NCBI GenBank assembly: GCA_037783545.1
Contig: JBBELK010000060.1
Span: 4,154,001 to 4,218,000, forward strand
DNA: 64,000 bases
Source: Henricia sp. BOLD:AAB3569
Taxonomy: Eukaryota > Echinodermata > Asteroidea > Spinulosida > Echinasteridae
Direction of reading: 5' to 3'
The position numbers were made by a program, and so were the translations under genes. Below are positions 21,841 to 33,700 of this stretch, piece after piece. Position 1 is the first letter of the stretch; the number at the start of each line of letters is the position of its first letter. A model generated the notes under the pieces. The model searched no databases, was not told the DNA's origin, and saw only the letters and a list, made by a program, of their open reading frames with translations.

Positions 21841-23059
21841 GGCCCATGTGCATAAAAGGCTACTAGTTTAGCTGCCAACTAGTGCTTAGTAAGATTATAA
21901 ATTCCCTAGTTTATACCTACGGAGTTGGCAACTAATTTGTGTTGCATAAAACCTCACTAGGCACATTGCTTACTAGTTGCATACTAGGACAATTTGGTTT
22001 GTAACTGATTTGGGTGCTATGGCCTTGGAGAGGAGGTGATTATGTCAGATACAATATAGGCTTGTAGACAAGTTTATTGTGTTTGAGCTTCGAACCACAT
22101 TCCAACTGAGCATAACTCATTTCTAAGGGTCTTTGTAACATTGCATTACTGCCCAGGTGCCACTATGTCAGTAATGTGCATTATGCCTTCACGGGTAAAT
22201 CTATACCGCTCATACACCCTATCATCATCAAAGAAGTCTAATGGATTTCTCCTGTCTCGGAAGACGCGTTCTTTTCTTATTTGACGACGCAGTTCAAATA
22301 GCTCCATGATTCTACGAGCCATGTTGTCCAAAGGCAGACTGATTAGTTGTCATCTAGTGACTTAGAGGTACCCCAGATCAACTCTAACTTTTGCCAGAAT
22401 TTTAGAATGTTACTATATCTAGTTGGGTTTTATGCATCACAATTAGTAATCAACTAGGCTTAGTAAGCAACTTAAGGCCCATGTGCATAAAAGGCTACTA
22501 GGCCTAGTTGGCAACTAAAATGGACTTAAGTTGCTTACTAAGCCTAGTTGATTACTAATTGTGATGCATAAAACCCAACTAGATATAGTAACATTCTAAA
22601 ATTCTGGCAAAAGTTAGAGTTGATCTGGGGTACCTCTAAGTCACTAGATGACAACTAATCAGTCTGCCTTCGGGCTCGTAGAATCATGGAGCTAAACAAC
22701 TTTGTGCCTAAGCTTTGCTTCACAATGACGGATTACTTGTAAGTACTTGGCAGTAATGCAATGTTACAAAGACCCTTAGAAATGAGTTATGCTCAGTTGA
22801 AATGTGGTTCGAAGCTCAAACACAATAAACTTTTCTACAAGCCTATTGTATCTGACATAATCACCTCCTCTCCAAGGCCATAGCACCCAAATCAGTTACA
22901 AACCAAATTGTCCTAGTATGCAACTAGTAAGCAATGTGCCTAGTGAGGTTTTATGCAACACAAATTAGTTGCCAACTCCGTAGGTATAAACTAGGGAATT
23001 TATAATCTTACTAAGCACTAGTTGGCAGCTAAACTAGTAGCCTTTTATGCACATGGGCC
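21841..23059. mobile_element. Palindromic PIF/Harbinger-type element
   Basis: Begins GGCCCATGTGCATAAAAGG and ends with its complement; CAG flanks both sides (21838-21840, 23060-23062), compatible with a 3-bp target duplication. The two halves are long inverted copies, and an inner third terminus lies at 22476. The left half carries a transposase stub (22146-22331); the right half has lost most of it. Confidence 0.75.
22146..22331 (-). pseudogene. HARBI1-like transposase N-terminal stub
   Basis: Minus-strand 61-residue open frame with RVFRDRRNPLDFFDDD and YERYRFTREGI, the typical N-terminal segment of Harbinger transposases and HARBI1. The DDE nuclease domain is absent. Confidence 0.75.
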
Positions 23060-23394
23060 CAGGTCCCCAGCCCTCGAATTGGTGTATATGTTGAAAAAAC
23101 ATTGGCGCCCAGTTTGTGTTCATTTAATTAGGCAATAAACAATACAAAGTGTTTTGACGACACTTTCTTGTGCGCTATTAATTTCATCCTGCTTAATTTG
23201 CACTGTTTCATTTACTGAACCGGTTAAATTTGTTTGTTCTTTTAACACTTTGGCTGCATCTTTTTGTCTCTGAATCCAAATCACAAATCATCTATACGGA
23301 AAATGTAAATCACAATGAAGTCTGTACAAATCTGTTGAAAGTCCTTTTTTAAAATTATATTCACGAGTTCCACTGAATGTTTATCTCGCGGATT

Positions 23395-23580
23395 TCTTTT
23401 TTTAACCAATCCATATTGGTTAAACCAATATGGATTGGTTGAAAAGGGGGTTCCTAACCAAATATGGATTGGTTGAAAAAGGAAACCATTTAATGTAAGA
23501 TTGGTTATTTTAACCAATAGATTGGTTGGACACATATCTACCAACCACATTGGTTGAATTAAAAACCAATCTGTTTTTAG
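23395..23580. repeat. Cluster of ATTGGTT / AACCAAT words
   Basis: At least ten copies of AACCAAT or its complement in about 185 bp, including palindromes such as AACCAATATGGATTGGTT. Looks like a degenerate minisatellite. Confidence 0.75.
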
Positions 23581-23610
23581 GGTGTAGCTTCTATCAATTG
23601 AATGAAATAT

Positions 23611-24093
23611 TAAAGCCATATTCAAGCTCAAACCATAGAAGTATAGTTTGTATCTTCTTTAAATGTAACACCTTTTTGCATTGTAAAAGAGTATACCGCT
23701 CATGATTGTGGCCATATTATACAAACCATAATTAATATATCACATTTTGAAAAATTGTAAGAACAATGACAAGGTACCATTAGGTACTTAGGCCATATTA
23801 CGATTCATTTACTTCAAAATGACAGTTTTCCCCATAACATTAATAATAATTTATTTATTTTTATTTACTGTATAATGTGAGGTACATTATGTCCATATTG
23901 GAAATTATGGTGACCGTCTTGATTTGGAATATTCTGTCTTGGATTTCAGCTACGTGAACCAGTATATTCACATGAACAATAATTGTTCTAAATAAGGGCA
24001 TCAAACGCTATTTTGGTGTACAGTTCATGCCTTCAGGAGCATTCTCCCATATCTAGAGCACCTGTTTACGTAGTTGGCCTGCGGCCTCAGTAA
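23611..24093 (+). repeat. Dispersed repeat, copy 2
   Basis: Direct-orientation partner of 2410-2893, located in the A-B intergenic region. Confidence 0.75.
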
Positions 24094-25070
24094 AGGGCAT
24101 GCTGTCGCCAATATACTGGGTGTAACTCGTACTTTGACCCGAACAGAACAAACACCATTTGTTACTTATCGTGATTTGAACTCAGATTCTTATTAGTCAG
24201 AGGTAGCAGCACGCTCGGCAGTCATCTAACTTCACAGCTTCGCGAAATGCAGAAATGGACGAAGACGAGCAAAAACCCGGGTAAGCCGATTATAATGCTT
24301 GTTGTAGAAGACCACAAAAATGTGACATAAGTTACAAGGGTAACTGGTTATAAGCATTTGCTGGTAATCTAAAACGTCCATTGCCAAACCGGAGGGAAAC
24401 GGTTCAACGCAGATCCAGTAACGTTTTCACATTAGTGCTCTGTTGAATCGCAGACTGCTGTTAATGACCATAATAAAAGTATAATTTTAAGCCAGTCTCT
24501 CACTCTGCGATATTTTATTACGATTTGTTACGATTCCTTAAGATACGACACAGGTACGATGTCTTAGGTCTTGTATAGGTTGTCGCAGTCTCAGAACTTT
24601 GTAAGATTTTGTAATATGGTCGCCTTGAGGAGACATGCATTTTATGTCAGTGGAAAGTATATTTCCAACGTTACAGGTAGTCTGGTTCCCAGACAAAAAG
24701 ATTCCGACTATTCTGAGATGATCTTTAGGTCCAGTAGCTGCCACTAGATAACGATCAAAACGGGAGGAATTCCTCCCGTTTCCTAAAGTTTCCGGAGTTA
24801 CCCGAATGGACGTTATCGTTAATTGTCGGGTATATACGATTCGTCATTATTTCAAGAATTTGAATGGACGCCGCGCGCCGCCGCATGTTTATTATGATGA
24901 TGCAGACAAGGTTTGAATTTGATTTTTGTTCTTATAATGGGCATGTGGAAATTTATCCACTTAAAACGGGCAATTTGAAATAAACTGCGGTATAAGTCGG
25001 CTAGAGGGATATGTGGACTATCGAAAAAGGGCAAATGCTGGATTTTTCTTCAAGGGGGATACTAGCTGTT
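24094..25070. other. Intergenic sequence with minor repeats
   Basis: Includes a perfect short palindrome AAACGGGAGGAATTCCTCCCGTTT at about 24756 and a degenerate stretch resembling the GCGGGCC MITE family near 24500. Nothing else recognised. Confidence 0.5.
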
Positions 25071-25072
25071 TA

Positions 25073-26468
25073 TACCCCAGTCACACTAGAGGCGGAATGA
25101 GCCGAAATGCCGTCTGAATGAAAATTCTTCGTATATTCCGGGATATTCGAAGTGCATTCTAAAAATTCTGACTGCATTCTGAGTGCATTCCAAACATTTG
25201 GGCCCATTCTTGTGGCCGGCCCGAATGTTTTGCTAATGCTCAAAACATTCGAGGTGCATTCGAAGAGGAGAAATATCGAACGGCATTTGAAGTGTATTCT
25301 AACTGCATTCTAAATATTATTACGGCATTCCAACAGAATTCGAAACATTCTGATCGCGTTCGAGGGAAAAATCGAAATGGTAAGCCATGGTAATCCTGCC
25401 AGAATGTCCCGAATGTGCCTCGAATGAGCCGGAATGCACCTCGAGTGCATCTCGATTGCTGCCGGAATCTATTTCGATATTAAAATAGTTCAGCTGGAAT
25501 GCACTTCGAATGCCTTCTGAATATTTCGATTGCCGCTCGAATACATCTCGAATGCAGTCGGAACGTCCCGATTGGCCCTTGAATGAGTCCGGACGTAATT
25601 CAGAACACCACCGAATCGCATTAAAACGCGGCTAGCTGCCGCAAAGCAATATGGTACAGGGGGTCCATACTCTATGGTGTCTGGGCTGAGACTGATGAAA
25701 ATGCTAGATTCGGCAGCGTTTTATACCCTATCGGGGACCATTCCGGTGGCATTCTTGGTACACTCGGGACATTTTGTGTTACAATCTAAGCACATTCGAA
25801 GTACATTCTAAATATTCGAGCTGCATTCTCTTTGAATTCTTAGACGTTCGAAACATATTCGGCGGCTATTCCGGGAGCGTTCTGACTGCATTTGAGGTGA
25901 ATTCGTACAGCATTCGAGGCACCTTCCAACCAGACTTCGGGTGGTATTCGGGCAGCAATCGAACCGCACTCGTACGGCATTCGAAGTGCATTCTTAATAT
26001 TCTTACTGCATTCTAACAGCATTCTAGGTATTCCTACTGTGTTCCAACTACATTTGAACTGCATTCGAAAGCTAGTACACCCGGAATGTGCAAGAATCAT
26101 TCGAGACGGGTTTGAAGCGCATTCTAAGTATTCGAACGGCATTCTTACAAAGCTGTAAGAATGTTGGTCAGTTTGAAATTCCCGCCCGAATGTGGCACGA
26201 ATTTAGAAAATTCTTCATTCCGGCTGGTTCTGCTTGATTCCTGCTAATTCCGAATAAGTGTGACGGGGGCTAATACACCCGGAATGTGCAAGAATCATTC
26301 GAGACGGGTTTGAAGCGCATTCTAAGTATTCGAACGGCATTCTTACAAAGCTGTAAGAATGTTGGTCAGTTTGAAATTCCCGCCCGAATGTGGCACGAAT
26401 TTAGAAAATTCTTCATTCCGGCTGGTTCTGCTTGATTCCTGCTAATTCCGAATAAGTGTGACGGGGGC
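25073..26468. repeat. Repeat region dense in GCATTCGAA-type words
   Basis: About 1.4 kb with dozens of CATTCGAA, GAATGC, GCATTCTAA variants on both strands. Ends resemble each other inverted (CCCCAGTCACACT at the left, AGTGTGACGGGGGC at the right), suggesting one large nonautonomous element. Confidence 0.7.
26073..26468 (+). repeat. Two perfect-looking tandem 198-bp units
   Basis: 26073-26270 and 26271-26468 are near-identical (both from TACACCCGGAATGTGCAAGA to TGTGACGGGGGC). A recent tandem duplication at the right end of the GCATTCGAA region. Confidence 0.95.
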
Positions 26469-26579
26469 TTTAAGGTTATATTAAATTGTTATTGGCCAGA
26501 TATGGAATAACCCCTTTACAAATTGTTATATATTGGATGCGGTTACAAACACTCGGGCCGTAGCGCAGCGCGCTTTGAA

Positions 26580-26715
26580 AATAAATGCATGGGGCAGTTT
26601 ATTTGTTCCTTGAGGACATGCATGGTTGCACATATTGTGCTTCCATTGTTGAAGGGTTTAAATAACAAAAGGTGCCCCACGAAATGGCGGCTATTCGATA
26701 CGGTCTATTTATTCG
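26580..26715. mobile_element. MITE of the same family, copy 2 (left end degraded)
   Basis: GAGGACATGCATGGTTGCAC core and the right terminus GGCTATTCGATACGGTCTAT match copies 1 and 3. Lies about 350 bp upstream of gene B. Confidence 0.7.
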
Positions 26716-27074
26716 TTGTGTGTAGAATATGTGGAGCGGGAGCCAGTTTACGTTACAGGTTGATCTATAAAAGAGAAAGGTTTATATAAAAACATTTGCT
26801 TGACCGCGTGGGTTTCCCCCTGGGTATTTCTCTGGGGGTTTTCCTCCCACTTCTAAAACTGCAACTCCTTCTTCGTCATCTCAAGTTGATAATAAAGTAT
26901 AGTTAAAGCTAAAACCCGTATAGTTAATGTCATAAAGGGCCTTAGTTGCCGAAGATGCCATAAAAACGACAACATAAAAACATTTGTGGAAAATATATAA
27001 TTCATTGTAAATCTTGCAGACGTTTTCAAATAGACGATGGCCACAAACTCAGCAAAAAGAAGGCTAATTACACT

Positions 27075-27778
27075 GTGGGTGAAGATGCTGTGGACGAGCC
27101 GTCGAGTGAAAAGGGGAAAGGCGTGTACTGTAGTCTGGTTATGATCGCATTCACGGCCATCACGGTGTGTGTGTTGCTCACAGCTGCAGTACTCATGGCA
27201 TACTACATCCCATTGAACAACCAAGAGGTCCAGATGCATACAAAGGCCTCGTCACAGGCCTCGTCACAGGCCCCGACACAGCCCCCGACACAGGCCACGA
27301 CACCGACACAGGCCCCGACACAGGCCCCGACACAAGCACCCCTCGACTTGGCTCAACTATTGATGCAAGGCCGGCTTCCCAAGACAGTGCTACCGAGACG
27401 CTACGATGTCAAACTGCGGCCCTTTCTGTACGAAGACGACGTGGAATACTCCAAACTTAAAAAGAGGTTCACATTCGACGGTTGGGTCACGATAAAAGTG
27501 CAGTGCATCCAGCCAACGGATGAGATTACCTTACATTCCAAGAACCTCAAATTCCACGCCAATCCAACAGTTACCAGCGTAAGCTCTCTGGATAAAACAA
27601 CAAATCTTCTAGCTAGCTATGAGATGGTTACAGAATACGCATTCATAGTTCTCAAGTTGAAGAGGACTCTGGATCCCAATCAGGAGTATAACATCTACTT
27701 TGAGTTCTCGGGAATTTTGGGTGATGATCGGACAGGATTCTATCCTAACAAATATGTGGATACGTTGAGCGAAACAAG
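27075..27778 (+). CDS. Gene B exon 1: anchor, repeat stalk, start of N-terminal domain
   Basis: Residues 1-234 counted from [16 protein letters not shown] begins the membrane helix at the same distance from the start as in gene C. The stalk repeat is encoded by a small minisatellite. [12 protein letters not shown] opens the catalytic ectodomain. The true 5' boundary is unknown. Confidence 0.8.
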
Positions 27779-30700
27779 GTAAGCTCATTATTGCAGGTAA
27801 GCTTTTTAAGCTTATTATATATTATACTTGTAACTTTTTTTGTCCTTCAGCTAGTATATTTAAATCGCCCAAAGTGGCCCTCTAAAACGCAGCCGTCTTC
27901 TCTCAGATATATAGCCACGACTCAGATGCAACCAACGTCTGCGCGCCAAGCCCTGCCGTGTTTTGACGAGCCTAGTTTCAAGGCGACATTTGACGTTCAG
28001 TTGGAGCATCGTAGCAACATGCAGGCTCTCTCCAACGGTATGGAGACAAAGACAGAGACCATCGATGGCCACTGGTCCAGGACGTTCTTCGAGACCGTCC
28101 ATTTCATGCCCACTTACCTACTAGCATTCATCGTACACGACTACTCTTATATCAATGTGACGAGTGACCATGGATGCCTGGTAAGGAAGTAGGCTACTTA
28201 CTGCGTCACCAAAATAAAATATGCTGAAAACACTCCGCATTATCTATTCTCATTGAGAAAAGTCGCACAAACTTACTGCAAAACCTTTTACAAAAGCAAC
28301 AATCGTAAGGTCAGTTGTTTTTCCGTCTGAAGAGGTACGGCATGGGTGCTGCTCATTCTGAAGTCAACGAGATGTTCACCATGGTCATTCACATCAACAG
28401 GGCAGCATGTTTTCATTACTCTCTAAAACATTGCAGTTCAAATCGCTAATATTATGGAAAATAAAACTGAAACCATTACTTTTAACTAGATCATTGGGGG
28501 AGGGGGAGAGGGGAGGGGAGGGGAGTAAAAGTAGTTTACAGTGAAACATGCTATTAAGGCCACCTTGATAAACAGGCAACCTCATATACACCTGGGTTGA
28601 GAGAGGCAATTCATGGCAAAGTGCCTTGCCCATGAGCACACGCAAAATAGACGGAATCCGAAACCACGAACTGTGGATTTACCTTGCTTAGACAATTTAG
28701 CTTTTCGGCATTTTAAGCTGGTATACAGGATTTGCAAACACCAAAAGAGTAAAACAGCCAAATTATTGTAAATTACCTCCTTGGACCTTGGGGCAACTGA
28801 ATGATAGTCACACCAAACAGTTTTATACAAGTTTTTATCTTGTTTGCTACAATATTGTCTCATACAGATCCGCGTTTGGTGTCGATGGGATAAAATCGAC
28901 CTGGGTTTCTACGCCTTGAACGTCTCTAACCTGGTTCAAACGTATTTTGATAACTACCTGGACCTCCAGTACCCTTTAGCTAAGCAAGGTACCAACACTT
29001 ACCACAGTTTTAAGGGATTTTTCCTGGATTTAACACTTTGCACTATGAAACGTGTGTACAACACGATTGTATACCATTGTGTCCACAGACAACTTTTGGC
29101 CCCCTTATTGTGTCCGCTTGCGCCGTTATGTCCGCAACAATTTCCAGCATTCAGAAAACAAATTATTCTATCAAACTTGGCAGGTGATCCTCAGTGAAGT
29201 TTAAGTGATATGGATTTTGTTTAATGGGGCTTTAAATCAGAACAAAATTATTTAGACAACTATTTTATGCACATAAGTTCAAATGGCTGAAACCTATACT
29301 GGATGTAAGGGGAATACAAAACGATAAAAGAACAATGATTTGGTTCTTAGTGAAATCTTAAGGGGGGAAAAACCACCTTTGCAGCTCATCTGATAGAGCA
29401 TCTGCCAGAGGCTCCGAGTGATTCAGGGTTCTAATCCAGACAATATCTTTTCGGTTCGATGTTCACTAGATGCATCACCAAATGTCGTGTCTGTTAATCT
29501 TGACTCAGTTTTGGGATCGAGATTAGTTTACTTACTCTTTTTACTTCAACCCATGAAGTACAATTTTGGGTCACTGCAAATGATGTAATGGGGCTTTCAT
29601 ATGTCAAAGCACACAAAAGACCACATCCAAACTTGCCAGCTGTTTCAACGCTATGAAACACCAACGATGACCAATGTCTTTTTGACTCTTCAGATCACAT
29701 AGCGATCCCTCAAATGTTATTAGATGGTATGGAGAACTGGGGCCTGATCACATACCAGGAGGGCCTCCTGCTTTATGGGTTGTATGGTTACGCATCTCCA
29801 TTGCGTTACTCAACACTTATAACCCATGAAGTAGCACACCAGGTAATAATTCCAAAATATTCATATGCAACAGTAACATTAGTCTACCACGGTGCAAATG
29901 TGGCCCTATGAGTGGTGAGGAATGCCCTTGAGAATTTATTGACTTCTTGACTTGGCGAGCAGCCACGAACAGTTATACTGCGTTTCAAAACAATTTCCTA
30001 CTTTTTACCTTAAATAACTTCATCTGCCAACGGATTTAAACCAACAAAAACAAGTTCTGACAAATTTTACCGACCACCTTGCATCAGCTTCATCCGAGAA
30101 TGTGAGATTTATAAAGTTACAACAACAAATAAGTATCGGAATTTGCCATTTTTGACTTGACCTCCTCCAATGTCGATAGATCGCTGGACAAAGTGGAAGT
30201 GGTAACCGTAAAGCGTGCCGCAGTCGAAAGCTTCTGATGAATAATAATAATAATAACAATAATAATAATAATTTAAACAACCCTGAATGCCGCAATGGGG
30301 CGACATTTCGGGAAGACTCTCACCGGAGACCACCGAAATTTCGGCAAGAGTCACTCAAAATGACACCTTATTTTTTTACCCAAAGCTTCCAGAGATGGTC
30401 ACAGACCTAAGAGAATCGGTTAAAAAAAAAAAATGGTTTTTGACCTAATAAAATTATTTTTTAAACAAAAATATTAGGGCGACACCAAAATGTCGCCCTA
30501 TTGAGCACGTCGCCCTAACATACATTTTTTACACACGATTTGTCGCCCTATCCTACAATTCATATTTTTTTTGGCATTTATATACCGTTCTTACACATCG
30601 AAAACGAGTACTTGATTTCAAGTAATACAACGATTAAACCTAATTGTAGGTGGTCTGTCCGTGTCCTCTACACAGGGTCCAACTTTAACAAATTTATCTC

Positions 30701-33700
30701 CGAAAAAGACATAACACTCGTCGAAAAGGCAAATCGCAGAAAACTGCTTATTAATAAAATCACTCAGAAAAAACTGTTGAAATTAAATCTGCAATTACCC
30801 AAGGTGACACAATATTAGCAATGACGGACAGTAAAACAAAACATGTCTAACTATACATCCTCACTCGTCTGACGAAGCGCGAGAATAAAAATATCAAAGT
30901 TTTACTGCGTCACAAAACCTCGAACCTCGTGACCCACAAACCTATTCAAAATTCCCGCGCTACAAAGACCTTTACACTTCAAAAGACCATGTCCACTCAA
31001 CATATAGAGCTTCTGCACCGGCGGCCATGACAGGGGGCATGTTTTCTTATTTAAATAATGTGACAATGGAACAACAAAGCACCTACTCATGCTTGACACA
31101 CAGTGACAATGTGACTGCCCCCTGTCATGGCCGCCGTGCAAAGGCTCTATATGACCATGGTGACTGTGCGCAGATGGTAAGTAGACTTTCCCTAGTCCCC
31201 CAATTAGAAAAAAACACTTCGTGACAGACATAATTTTCTTGACATTGGAGGACGCCGGCCGAAAGTAGCAGATTCTGAAATTGAGGTTATTTTCGTACCC
31301 ATGAAGTAAACAAAACACCAAACAGTCAGCAGTTGGTATTGGTGAAATTTAGGAGTATTTTCGGTGTGGTGCATTTGTAACGCAATTTGCACGTCAACAA
31401 TACGTGTTTTCTATAATTGTTTTGGAAAACTAATTTTTAACGTTCGAGGAACACATGTAAATTACTACTAAATCGCGTGAAATGTTCAACGTGATTTTGG
31501 AACGTTACAGTTACTGGTGGAAATTACGTAATTTGGACCAGAAAGGCACTATGGTATAAAACGTCACAACAATTACGTAATTATTTTGTCCACGTTTCAC
31601 GTTCCTGTCCAGATTTGAAAACACGATGTTTTCCCGTTGTGAGTTCGACGTCAGTCTGTCAGTTAAAATTACGTCTTTTTTACCAGAAAAATACTTGTTG
31701 ATAAAACCTTACAATATCGCGTGACTATTTGGTATGTGCTGCACGTCGTTGACACGACTGTACTGTGCCAATATTTCCCGTTCTTCAGTTACCGTATAGG
31801 CCCTATGTCAACAAGTGAAAATTAAGTAATTTTCACCAACATTTCACCTGCGATTGTGACTTAGGAAAATAACGAGGTTTAATAACGGAAATATGGCGTT
31901 GTCCTCTTGGTTATTTTACAGTTATCTTCCCGTGTGACGGAAACTTTGCTAACTGCATGGTGAAAACGTATTAACGCTTATCACGCTCATTTCACCTCAC
32001 TTTAGGAACGTGGTTACAACGTAATGTTTTGGTTATTTTTTCAGTAATATTCCTGTTTTTAAATCACGTGAAGTTTTGGAGAAAACGTATTAACAACATT
32101 TAGGTGATTTTCACGCAATTGCCAAACGTGACTATCACCAAAATGGGTGGGTGAATTTCACGTGTGACGTGAATAAAGTTACTAAGTGGCCCGAAAATAC
32201 CCAGACTTTCACTTTATTATTGCGTTTCTACAGTACGAGGTTTAATAACGGAAATATGACGTTGTCCTCTTGGTTATTTTGCAGTTATCTTCCCGTGTAA
32301 CAGAAACTTTGCTAACTGGTGAAAACGTATTAACGCTATTCACGCTCATTTCGAACGTGACTCGCACCAAATGAATTTGGTGACTTTCACGCGAATCCAA
32401 CGTGATTTTCACGTTCCCTTGTTTTCTGGGTATGGCTTTTAAATCTCACCCTTTTTGGTTAAAACTAATGCAAATCATCCGATAAAATTTGCCAGGCCTT
32501 GTTTACATGATGTTGAATTTTGGCGAATGACAAAGTTATTTAGGATCAAAAGTAGCATTTTGTTGAAACGTACACTAAACATCAAGATACATAGTTGGAA
32601 ACCGACGGCCAGAGACACGTTTATACTCTATACGATATTGCTGTGGGATCTTTTAACTGCGTTAAGCGGGCCTCCCACTGTGCGATTTTGGCCACGAATT
32701 TCCTACGATTGGGTACGATTTGATACGATTGTATGTAGAGTCTATATGCAGTCTCCGATAATCGTACCAATTCGTAGGAAATTCGTGGCAAAAATCGCAC
32801 AGTGGGAGGCCCGCTTCCTGTATGTTGCGAGTAAACGTCCCAAGCCACTCGGCCAAGATACCCCGCAAAATGTATAGCTACTGTACATTTACGACTTTTC
32901 CTTGCAGTTGGAACTTCACTGCTATCCTATGATTATTGTCGAGTTGTCATTGTACAACTCCCAATATTTGAGTAGTAGGCCTACGTTAAGTCAGCCCCGA
33001 CACCAGGCAGCAGTAGAGGGAGTGGTGCATGTGATGAGTGTCACTTTTCACAATATGGATATTGATTGTTCTGGTTGATTTTTTTTTTTAAGTGGTTTGG
33101 TAACCTGGTAACCCTGGAATGGTGGGATGACATGTGGCTAAATGAAGGCTTTGCCACTTACATGGAGCACGTTGGTGTGGACTTTGTCAACCCGGCGTTC
33201 AGAACGGTAGGTTGTGATTGTTTTTCCAAAACTCACCACTGTAGTCGAGTATCTAAGGGGGTGCCTTACTGCACTGCGCGCGTGGTAAACACGTACATTA
33301 AATTCACCCCAGAACCAACCCACACATTTTTAAGGTGTCTTTTATGATCCTAAACGATATTTTGGATTTTACCAATAACATAAAATGCTCTAGAGCTATC
33401 TAAGATGGCGGCCACAGTCGGTGCCAAAAATGCTCAAATATTAAAAAGAATCAGCCAAATAATACGATAAAAGCATACATAAAATTGTTCAGTTGTAAGA
33501 TTTTATACCCTATACTGTACAAATTAATATTTTGGTGCCAATATCATGCTCCAAATTGAAGATGGTAATCACTGTAGCTGCCCAAAGTGGCCAAATATGA
33601 GAAAAATACGTATACATGTAATGAAAAAACCCAACTGCATGCACCTTCAGGAATTAACGCACACTAACTTTAGGGGGGCCCTTTGAGGTCATAAAACATA

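Larger units (their letters stand above)
29843..33092. other. Gene B intron 4 (3.25 kb)
   Basis: Contains the AAT microsatellite, a MITE-like piece at 31010-31150, the ACGTG/TTTCAC-rich region (31390-32440) and a GCGGGCC MITE (32666-32814). No gene recognised. Confidence 0.6.

Noticed and set aside
22146-22331. A domesticated HARBI1 gene
   Set aside because: Only about 60 residues of the N-terminal region, inside a palindromic transposon, without the nuclease domain.
27037-27141. ATG 27037 as the gene B start
   Set aside because: Good Kozak context but it is in a different frame from the membrane helix and hits a stop soon after; it would need a frameshift.
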